This document shows positions 42,502 to 49,059 of a DNA stretch of 64,000 bases, piece after piece; position 1 is the first letter of the stretch; each line of letters starts with the position of its first letter. A program made the translations under genes and the position numbers. Location of the stretch: the NCBI GenBank assembly GCA_016721245.1, contig JADKIQ010000019.1, positions 62,001-126,000 of the forward strand, given 5' to 3'. The notes under the pieces are model-generated. The model was not told the origin of the DNA. It did no database searches and saw only the letters and a program-made list of their open reading frames with translations. The stretch is from Sphingobacteriales bacterium (GTDB lineage: Bacteria; Bacteroidota; Bacteroidia; Chitinophagales; JADIYW01).

Positions 42502-42928
42502 GCTACAAAAAATTAAAGAACTCAAACAATTATTTGATGATGGAGTAATAACAAGTTCGGAGTATGAAAACTTGAAAAATGAGACCTTAAATAATGAAGA
42601 TAATTCTATAAGTGTCGCCACCATAAATAACAAGACAGGAACACTAACTATTTCATGGGTAGGACGTTCATATTTATTTGACTTTAAACTGGATTTATAT
42701 TTGAATAAAGAATCGTTGTCATCTTTTTATTTTAAGAAGTCATTTAGTACGACAATCCCAATAACAAATGAGAAGATACAGATTCAACTCGGCGTACCGT
42801 TGTCTAATATAAAAACGAATTTTAACATCACCAAATTCGATTTGGATTTACAAAAAAATCAAGATTATAATATGCTAATTACGTTTAATAATGGTAAGTA
42901 TAGCTATGATTTGAAAAACATAAACTAA
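42494..42928 (+). CDS. SHOCT-domain protein, soluble
   Basis: A 144-residue protein. MDKLQKIKELKQLFDDGVIT then SSEYENLKNETLN is an N-terminal SHOCT-like hairpin similar to that of the gene two upstream. The rest is beta-rich (GTLTISWVGRSYLFDFKLDL; LQKNQDYNMLITFNNGKYSY) and looks like a small beta-sandwich. No membrane segment. Overlaps the DUF2752 gene by 8 bases. Function unknown. Confidence 0.75.
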   Translation: MDKLQKIKELKQLFDDGVITSSEYENLKNETLNNEDNSISVATINNKTGTLTISWVGRSYLFDFKLDLYLNKESLSSFYFKKSFSTTIPITNEKIQIQLGVPLSNIKTNFNITKFDLDLQKNQDYNMLITFNNGKYSYDLKNIN

Positions 42929-42940
42929 GTACCTTTAAAC

Positions 42941-42978
42941 TTATTTATTTGGCGATTTTACCGTCGCCAAATAAATAA
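42941..42978. terminator. 15-bp perfect palindrome between convergent genes
   Basis: TTATTTATTTGGCGA (42941-42955) pairs perfectly with 42964-42978 around an 8-base loop. It lies between the SHOCT gene (plus) and the micro-ORF (minus), whose stop codon it contains. Probable bidirectional terminator, though no long T-run follows. Confidence 0.55.
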
Positions 42979-43082
42979 AGAAATGTTGCGCCACTCATTT
43001 TCATCTCTAATCCTTTTTCTGAAAGTATATAAAGATTATCAAACAGCAACTTAAACTGTTTTTTGGTGATTTTAATTCTCAT
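42945..43082 (-). CDS. 45-residue micro-protein downstream of the Rep-like gene
   Basis: ATG at 43082 to TAA at 42947-42945: MRIKITKKQFKLLFDNLYIL then SEKGLEMKMSGATFLYLFGD and GKIAK. It starts 2 bases after the stop of the Rep-like gene, so it is probably coupled to it. Basic N-terminus and amphipathic helix; no family recognised. It is supported by position and composition only. Confidence 0.5.
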   Translation of the reverse strand: MRIKITKKQFKLLFDNLYILSEKGLEMKMSGATFLYLFGDGKIAK

Positions 43083-43084
43083 TA

Positions 43085-43723
43085 CTAATTGTTTTCGTTA
43101 CTCAATTTATTGCCAAATAAATCCCAGTCTTCATTCACTAAGCCTTCTTTTGAAGCATAGAATAAAGCAGCTTTATATCGGTCATATAAACTCACATCAA
43201 CTCTGTCGTAGCTGAAATAGCTTTTTATTTCTTCTACAATTTCCTGATGTAAAGATTTCTTTTCTATGTGAATCACAAAATGATTATGATAACCTGCTTT
43301 ATTGGCAAATGGTTCGGTAGTAAAAAATATTCGTACTCCAGTTTCATCACCGTATTTTGATAATAGATGCTCATACATACCATTAATCTGTCTATAACAA
43401 GATTTTTTATTTCTATCAGCTTGATATGCTACGGTAAAGAAGAAACTCCATTCAAGTTCCCAAAGTCTGAATTGTAGGCTATCTTTATCTACCAAACAAT
43501 CAATTAGATTTCTCATTGACTTATTTTCTGTTCGGAGTATCTTATTTTCATCAAACATTAATTCGGAGTTGAAATATCTCTCATGTTCAATAGGAAATAA
43601 TCTCTTTTTTTTAAGCACCGTTTCTGAAAACAAATCTTGATTTAATTTGTAGAACCTGTATATTTTACTTTTGCTTTTATTGGTTCGTTTGATAAACTCT
43701 GTTAGGTTTTCTAATTTTTTCAT
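43085..43723 (-). CDS. HUH-type replication/mobilisation protein (Rep-like)
   Basis: A 212-residue basic protein with features of rolling-circle Rep proteins. There is a histidine-hydrophobic cluster KAGYHNHFVIHIEKKSLH (residues 141-158) resembling the HUH metal motif, preceded by GVRIFFTTEPF as a motif-1-like strand, and followed by VDVSLYDRYKAALFYASKEG (175-194) with the Y-x-x-K catalytic arrangement. The N-terminal third is a helical DNA-binding segment. It may replicate or nick the excised element. The assignment rests on motifs, not on a full alignment. Confidence 0.6.
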   Translation of the reverse strand: MKKLENLTEFIKRTNKSKSKIYRFYKLNQDLFSETVLKKKRLFPIEHERYFNSELMFDENKILRTENKSMRNLIDCLVDKDSLQFRLWELEWSFFFTVAYQADRNKKSCYRQINGMYEHLLSKYGDETGVRIFFTTEPFANKAGYHNHFVIHIEKKSLHQEIVEEIKSYFSYDRVDVSLYDRYKAALFYASKEGLVNEDWDLFGNKLSNENN

Positions 43724-44217
43724 TTTTCATACATATTATAATATTTGTTATTTGATACAGGAATCCCATACAAGATTTATTGTCCCACATCTGAATCAAT
43801 AAATAGTACGGAAATTCTAAAAGTGTAGCATATAGGCACATTTTCAGTAAAAAAAATTTATTAATTGATTTATATCAATGGTTCAAAATGATACGCTCTA
43901 AATTTTTAAAAAATTTTTTAGTCGCCAGTTCGGCTTTCAGGTGATGTGCTATTATGTGGTTTAAAGTGTACATATATAGGAGTTCGGTAACAGCAACGGT
44001 TTAAATAGAAAATCATGTAGCAGGAAGGGGGGCATATTTTCAGAATTTAGTCACATTAACCGTAATTTGTTTTACAACAAAAACGTGGATTACAAAGAAC
44101 GGTTTAGGTACATAAAGTACCGTTAGATAGTATTAGAGTGAGGAATTAGAGTGAGGAAAACGGCTTAAACCACACTAAAACCATCTTTTTATTAATGTAA
44201 CTATTTGTAAATCAGTT
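43724..44217. other. Non-coding right end of the element
   Basis: About 490 bp without a gene. It holds AACGG(T/C)TTA three times in the same orientation (43995-44003, 44098-44106, 44159-44167), a hairpin GGTAC-ATAAA-GTACC (44107-44121) and the arm-site pair at 44133-44157. Candidate origin or integrase-binding region. Confidence 0.5.
44133..44157. promoter_or_regulatory. Right arm-type site pair (TTAGAGTGAGGA x2, 13-bp period)
   Basis: TTAGAGTGAGGA at 44133-44144 and again at 44146-44157, same orientation and same 13-bp period as the pair at 21440-21463, 60 bp from attR. Confidence 0.6.
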
Positions 44218-44260
44218 TTCATAACCCTGAGGTCACGGGTTCAATTCCCGTCCTCGCTAC
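44218..44260 (+). other. attR: displaced original tRNA-Met 3' half
   Basis: Repeat of 21329-21371. It encodes anticodon loop to acceptor 3' strand (T arm ACGGG-TTCAATT-CCCGT, acceptor CCTCGCT, discriminator A) with no 5' half nearby, so it is a fragment. It pairs better with the chromosomal 5' half than the present 3' half does (G7-C66). Confidence 0.9.
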
Positions 44261-44266
44261 AAAAAC

Positions 44267-44292
44267 AGGTTCGGTATTACCGGACCTTTTTT
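44267..44292 (+). terminator. Original tRNA terminator, displaced
   Basis: AGGTTCGG-TATTA-CCGGACCT (one wobble pair) followed by a T-run, immediately after the displaced tRNA half. Confidence 0.8.
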
Positions 44293-44362
44293 ATTTTTGT
44301 GAAACTTAGTTTTTCTCATATCTCAATTTTTTCGTAATCTTGTAGTGTAAATTTTTACCTCC

Positions 44363-44668
44363 ATGAGTATATATTCTTTTAATTCGGATACGCTGGTACA
44401 GGAAGACGTAGCTGTTTTGGAAGATACGGCTACCGAATTCAGTCATCAGTTAGTAGTCTATAACGATGACGTAAATACCTTTGACTGGGTGATAGAGTCA
44501 TTAATCGCGATTTGTAATCATACACATGAACAGGCTACTCAATGTGCCATGTTTATTCATTTTAAAGGAAAATATGCCGTATTGCACGGTGATGAATTAA
44601 AATTAATACCGATGAAAGATGCGCTGCACGACAGAGGAATTTCTGCAGCCGTAGAATCCTGCAATTAA
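44363..44668 (+). CDS. clpS: ATP-dependent Clp protease adaptor ClpS
   Basis: A 101-residue adaptor that delivers N-degron substrates to ClpAP/ClpCP. Signature HQLVVYNDDVNTFDWVIESL (residues 28-47) holds the N-end-binding asparagine/aspartate residues, then HEQATQCAMFIHFKGKYAVLHG with the hydrophobic-pocket methionine. The N-terminal tail is Bacteroidota-like. Directly upstream of aat, which creates N-terminal leucine/phenylalanine degrons recognised by ClpS, so the pair forms one pathway. Confidence 0.94.
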   Translation: MSIYSFNSDTLVQEDVAVLEDTATEFSHQLVVYNDDVNTFDWVIESLIAICNHTHEQATQCAMFIHFKGKYAVLHGDELKLIPMKDALHDRGISAAVESCN

Positions 44669-44673
44669 CGACT

Positions 44674-45354
44674 TTGCCCATATATTTATTAACTGATAAG
44701 CTTAATTTTCCGCCTGTTGAAGGTGCGGAAGATGGCATTGTGGCTATTGGCGGTGATTTATCTCCGGAGCGACTGCTGCTGGCTTATCAAAAAGGTATTT
44801 TTCCGTGGTACAGCGAAGAAGAACCGATTATCTGGCACTCACCAGAAGACAGGTTTGTGCTGCTGCCGGATGAATTACATATTTCTAAGAGCATGCAAAG
44901 GGTTTTGAATTCAGATAGATTCAAAGTTACATTTGATACAGATTTTTCGTTTATCATTCATCAGTGTGCTGTCACTGACAGAAAAGAACAGGACGGAACC
45001 TGGATAACGGGGGAAATGATAAAAGCATATACAGAACTATATTATCTGGGGTTCGCGCATTCCGTGGAGGTTTGGCAGGATGAAAAAATAGTTGGCGGGG
45101 TATATGGTGTAAGCATTGGAAAGTGCTTTTTCGCAGAATCCATGTTTCATACAGTCAGTAATGCTTCTAAATTTGCACTGATTAAGTTGGTGGATTTGCT
45201 GAAGAAATATGATTTTCTGTTTTTGGATGCACAGGTATTTACAGAACATGTTGCCACCTTGGGTGCCAAAGAAATTCCGAGAAATGAATTTATACGACTG
45301 CTCAATGAAGGATTAAAACAGGATAGCCTGACCTGCAAGTGGACAAATTTGTAA
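44674..45354 (+). CDS. aat: Leucyl/phenylalanyl-tRNA-protein transferase
   Basis: Adds Leu or Phe from tRNA to N-terminal Lys/Arg of proteins, marking them for ClpS-dependent degradation. The 226-residue protein starts at TTG 44674 (MPIYLLTDKLNFPPVEGA), which matches the family N-terminus; no ATG is available nearby. Conserved stretches GLVAIGGDLSPERLLLAY-like (AIGGDLSPERLLLAYQKGIF), PWYSEEEPIIWHSPEDRFVL and ESMFHTVSNASKFALIKLV are intact. Five bases after clpS. Confidence 0.95.
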   Translation: MPIYLLTDKLNFPPVEGAEDGIVAIGGDLSPERLLLAYQKGIFPWYSEEEPIIWHSPEDRFVLLPDELHISKSMQRVLNSDRFKVTFDTDFSFIIHQCAVTDRKEQDGTWITGEMIKAYTELYYLGFAHSVEVWQDEKIVGGVYGVSIGKCFFAESMFHTVSNASKFALIKLVDLLKKYDFLFLDAQVFTEHVATLGAKEIPRNEFIRLLNEGLKQDSLTCKWTNL

Positions 45355-46296
45355 CTATTGCTGCTGCTGATTTTGAATATGAATAACCGGTGCTTTATCG
45401 CTTTCCTCCTTATTCATTAAAACTTCATTTTCATCTTCAAATACAGTGCCGTCTTCGTAGCCAACAGAAACATAAACCATGAGTTCGTGATTTGCAGGAC
45501 CTTTAAATGTTCCTTTAATTGGAGTGCAATCGGAAAAATCCCTTCCTACTGCCAGCTGAATATGATGTTCATTGGCGAAGCAATTATTAGTAGGATCAAG
45601 GCCAATCCAACCCAGATTGGGGATGTAAGCATCAATCCAGGCATGGGTGGCACCTTCACCTCTCATGCCGTTTTTATTTGGACAAATATAGCCGCTGACA
45701 TAACGGCTCGGAATTCCGATAGTACGAAGTAATTGCAATAAAACATGTGCAAAATCCTGACATACACCGGAGCGGAACTCCAGAATTTCATCTACCCTTG
45801 TTTCTACATTTGTGATGCCTTTTACATACTTAAAATTCTCAAAAATAAACTGAGAATATTTTTTCGCTGCTTCCAGCGGCGAACATTCGTCAAACGTTAT
45901 ATGGTCGAGTATCAGTTGTATTTTTTCCTGCGATTTTATTTTTTCTTTTTGCGCTAAGTCTAATAAAATAATATTAGTGGAGATTTCGTCTGCTAATAAT
46001 TTCCAGTCGCTTATGGTAGAGAGCGTTTCATCGATTTCCTGTAAAGTTGTTTTTGCAATAAGCCTGCTGTCGATGATTAATTCTTCATGTGGCCTGGAAA
46101 CAGTGAAAAAACCTACCGTATTGCTCCAGTAGTCGGTGAATTTATTGATGTTGGGTTCGTCTGTAATCACAATTTCGTGGCTCAGAATTTCCTGACCGGG
46201 TTTGTTAAACGAAAATATTTTTATCTGATTGGCACTTTCCCTGACAGGTCTGTCGTATTTGTATTTGGTAATGTGTTGGATTTTGAAGACAGGCAT
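45355..46296 (-). CDS. Transglutaminase-like cysteine protease family protein
   Basis: A 313-residue protein with an N-terminal bacterial transglutaminase-associated domain (1-90; FKIQHITKYKYDRPVRESANQ) and a papain-like core. The triad is visible: cysteine in RSGVCQDFAHVLLQLL, histidine in GATHAWIDAYIP, aspartate in GLDPTNN. The extra C-terminal region (ELMVYVSVGYEDGTVFEDEN) and a Gln-rich tail follow. It forms a conserved but uncharacterised trio with the next two genes (alpha-E and ATP-grasp). In other bacteria such trios are predicted to make or modify a peptide. Confidence 0.92.
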   Translation of the reverse strand: MPVFKIQHITKYKYDRPVRESANQIKIFSFNKPGQEILSHEIVITDEPNINKFTDYWSNTVGFFTVSRPHEELIIDSRLIAKTTLQEIDETLSTISDWKLLADEISTNIILLDLAQKEKIKSQEKIQLILDHITFDECSPLEAAKKYSQFIFENFKYVKGITNVETRVDEILEFRSGVCQDFAHVLLQLLRTIGIPSRYVSGYICPNKNGMRGEGATHAWIDAYIPNLGWIGLDPTNNCFANEHHIQLAVGRDFSDCTPIKGTFKGPANHELMVYVSVGYEDGTVFEDENEVLMNKEESDKAPVIHIQNQQQQ

Positions 46297-46383
46297 CTGA
46301 ATGTGTAATTTACGACGTATGATTTATGGTGTACAATGTATAGTTTTAATTGATGAATTCATAATGCTGAATTCATAATTATT

Positions 46384-47322
46384 TTAATGATAGGCAAAAT
46401 AAACTTTACTTAATTTATCACTGAAATTATAGACATCATCAATTATTTCTTCCAGAAATTTATGCAATCCAATTTTTGCAATTGTATCCAAGTCAGAGTA
46501 TTCGATTCGGCTGCGCAGTCTGCCTATTACTTTTTCGAGATTTGCATCTGCATCTGTTTGTTCATGGGTAATTTTTTCCATGATATGACTGATCTTTTTT
46601 ACGGAATATAATATGGAACGAGGGAAGTTGGTATTCATCACAATCATATCCAGTACATTTTGTGTCTGCAAACCTGTGTGGTAGCTTTTCATATAATATT
46701 CATAACCGGAAACCGATAACAGTAAATTCTTCCAGTAAGGAATGTCCATTGGATTGTTTAAATCGTATTCTATGTCATTAAATTTTATGTCGAGAATATC
46801 AGCGGTTAAAATAGCCCGTTCAATAAATTTCCCCATGTTCATAAAATTCCAGCCTTCCCCGCGTGGCATGGTTACTTCTGCCACCCCATAAAAATAAAGA
46901 CTTTCATCAATCAGCGAAGTAATGGCATACAATTGTTCACCGGATTCCAGCAATTGCTCTATTTTTTTACTGTTGATTTTCTGATAGTATTCATTAATGC
47001 TTTCCCAAACTTCCCGAGTAATATGATCCTGCACACCACGTGCATTTTCCCGTGCTTTGGTGATGATGGAACGGATGGAGTTGGTATTGCTTTTATCAAG
47101 AATAATATACTTTAGAGTTGCCTCCGTATTGTCTTTTATTTTTTCGATTTCATCTTCTTGCAATTCTGTGAAAATTTGCAATACAGGACTCCAGTTGTAA
47201 TTTTCTTTTTCGCTTCTGTCGAGAGAAGTGACATAATTGATTTTCAGCATACGCATCATGCCTTCCGCACGTTCTACATATCTGTTCATCCAAAATAATG
47301 ATTCTGCAATTCTACTAAGCAT
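46384..47322 (-). CDS. Alpha-E domain protein
   Basis: A 312-residue all-helical protein of the alpha-E superfamily. The ATG at 47322 gives MLSRIAESLFWMNRYVERAEG, the family N-terminal signature (W-M-x-R-Y-x-E-R-A-E); the longer frame adds 12 unsupported residues. Later MPRGEGWNFMNMGKFIERAILTADI and PRSILYSVKKISHIMEKI match the family. Alpha-E proteins pair with circularly permuted ATP-grasp and transglutaminase proteins, as here. Biochemical role unknown. Confidence 0.92.
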   Translation of the reverse strand: MLSRIAESLFWMNRYVERAEGMMRMLKINYVTSLDRSEKENYNWSPVLQIFTELQEDEIEKIKDNTEATLKYIILDKSNTNSIRSIITKARENARGVQDHITREVWESINEYYQKINSKKIEQLLESGEQLYAITSLIDESLYFYGVAEVTMPRGEGWNFMNMGKFIERAILTADILDIKFNDIEYDLNNPMDIPYWKNLLLSVSGYEYYMKSYHTGLQTQNVLDMIVMNTNFPRSILYSVKKISHIMEKITHEQTDADANLEKVIGRLRSRIEYSDLDTIAKIGLHKFLEEIIDDVYNFSDKLSKVYFAYH

Positions 47323-47480
47323 GTTATAGATTTTTAGAATCAAGACTTTTAGATCCAAGAATCAAGATGTTTATTGATTTTAGTTGTAATTGTCTTGCTT
47401 CTTTTTTAGTTGGTTTAAAAATCATTTTTAAATTTTATTTTTCAAGTCTTGACTCTTGATTTCAACAATCTTGACTCTCT

Positions 47481-48920
47481 CTAATCAATTATCCAGGTGT
47501 CTTTACTGCCGCCGCCTTGCGATGAATTTACCACCAGTGAATTTTCTTTTAGAGCCACTCTGGTTAAGCCTCCTGCCACCAGCTTTACACCATCTGGTCC
47601 GCACAAAGCATAAGGACGTAGATCAATGTGCCTCGGTACTAATTTGCCATCTAAATAACACGGAACGGTAGATATTTTAACGGTAGGCTGTGCAATGTAA
47701 GAACGTGGTTCTTTCAAAATAGCTTCTTTGAATTTAGCAATTTCCTCATCGCTGGCACTTTCCCCCATCAGCATCCCGTACCCGCCGGACTCATTGGTTT
47801 TTTTAATCACCATTTTATGCATGTTGTTAAAAGCATACTCCCTTTCTTCCGGAATTTCCATTCTGTAAGTCGGCACATTTTTAAGCAAAGGTTCCTCATT
47901 CAGATAATATTTTATCATATCCGGAACATAAGTGTAAATGGCTTTGTCGTCCGCTACACCATTACCCATAGCATTTACTATGGCTACATTTCCTTTTCGG
48001 TAAGCAGAAACCAAACCCGGTACACCTAATAAGCTGTCGGGACGAAAAACGAGCGGATCTAAAAATTCATCATCTACGCGGCGGTAAATAACGTCCACCT
48101 GTTTCAGTCCGCGGGTGGTTTTCATGTAAACTTTATGATTGTCTACAAGTAAATCGCGGCCTTCCACCAGCTCAATGCCCATATAGCGTGCTAAAAAAGT
48201 ATGCTCATAATAGGCTGAATTATACATGCCTGGCGTCAGCAAAACGATGGTAGGATTCTGAATTTGTTTAGGAGCTAAGGATACTAATATATTGTGTAAT
48301 AAAATCGGATAATCGGAAACTTTACGAACGTTGTATTCGTTCATTAATTCCGGGAAAATCCGTTTGGTGACATCGCGGTTTTCCAGCATGTAGGAAACAC
48401 CGGAAGGTGTTCTTAAATTATCTTCCAGTACATAATAGGTTCCGTCAGAATCACGTACCAGATCGATGCCGGCAATATGGACATAAATGTCATAAGGCAC
48501 CTGAATGCCAAAAACTTCTCGGTTGTAATGCGGACAGGATACAATCAGGCTGGCAGGGATTTTCCCGTCCTTGACAATCTGCTGGTCGTTGTAAATATCT
48601 TTTAAAAACAGATTGAGTGCTTTTAAACGTTGAGTGATTCCCCGCTCCAGAAAATCCCAGTCACTTGCTGTGATGATGCGCGGAATGATGTCAAATGGGA
48701 AAATACGCTCAATGCCTTCTTCGTTTTCAGAATATACCGTGAAGGTGATACCCTGATTCATAAATGTCTTTTTAGCGATTTCCTCTTTTTTATTGAGAAT
48801 GTCTAAATTAATAGAATTCAGCTGGTTGAAAATGGATCGATAGTGCGAACGTATGTCGCCGTTTGGTAAAGCCATTTCATCCCAAAAGTTAGGCCGCGTG
48901 TTGTATTTGTCAAAAATCAT
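47481..48920 (-). CDS. Circularly permuted ATP-grasp protein
   Basis: A 479-residue circularly permuted type 2 ATP-grasp enzyme. Signature regions YVLEDNLRTPSGVSYMLENR, VDVIYRRVDDEFLDPLVF (the RRVDDEFLDP motif), NAMGNGVADDKAIYTYVPDM, KKTNESGGYGMLMG and RHIDLRPYALCGP are all present. It is first in the minus-strand trio with the alpha-E and transglutaminase genes. The predicted role is ATP-dependent peptide ligation; the product is unknown. The spacer after it (47323-47480) is made of short repeated words. Confidence 0.94.
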   Translation of the reverse strand: MIFDKYNTRPNFWDEMALPNGDIRSHYRSIFNQLNSINLDILNKKEEIAKKTFMNQGITFTVYSENEEGIERIFPFDIIPRIITASDWDFLERGITQRLKALNLFLKDIYNDQQIVKDGKIPASLIVSCPHYNREVFGIQVPYDIYVHIAGIDLVRDSDGTYYVLEDNLRTPSGVSYMLENRDVTKRIFPELMNEYNVRKVSDYPILLHNILVSLAPKQIQNPTIVLLTPGMYNSAYYEHTFLARYMGIELVEGRDLLVDNHKVYMKTTRGLKQVDVIYRRVDDEFLDPLVFRPDSLLGVPGLVSAYRKGNVAIVNAMGNGVADDKAIYTYVPDMIKYYLNEEPLLKNVPTYRMEIPEEREYAFNNMHKMVIKKTNESGGYGMLMGESASDEEIAKFKEAILKEPRSYIAQPTVKISTVPCYLDGKLVPRHIDLRPYALCGPDGVKLVAGGLTRVALKENSLVVNSSQGGGSKDTWIID

Positions 48921-49059
48921 CTATCTGTTTCTGATACCATGATAAGAATATTTTTTGAATATTTTCATAAATCAGAAATAATTTTCAGTATGCTTAACTA
49001 AATCGTAAAGATATTTTTATTATAAACTGAATAATTATCAATATAGTTCGCCAAAGTCC

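Larger units (their letters stand above)
21329..44260. mobile_element. 22.9-kb integrative metal-resistance element in tRNA-Met
   Basis: Bounded by the attL and attR tRNA repeats. It carries a tyrosine integrase plus excisionase-like gene at the left end, matching GAGTGAGG arm-site pairs just inside both ends, and an HUH-Rep-like gene, XRE regulator and second recombinase near the right end. The centre is a single-strand metal-resistance block. The DNA is visibly more A/T-rich than its flanks (TTA, AAA and GCA codons dominate). No relaxase, coupling protein or type IV secretion gene was seen, so it is at most mobilisable rather than self-conjugative. Confidence 0.88.

Noticed and set aside
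44218..44260. Possible second tRNA-Met gene
   Set aside because: Only the 3' half is present; there is no D arm or 5' acceptor strand upstream. It is the attR fragment.
21329..44260. Self-transmissible conjugative element (ICE)
   Set aside because: No relaxase, coupling ATPase, VirB4-like or Tra genes seen between the att sites.
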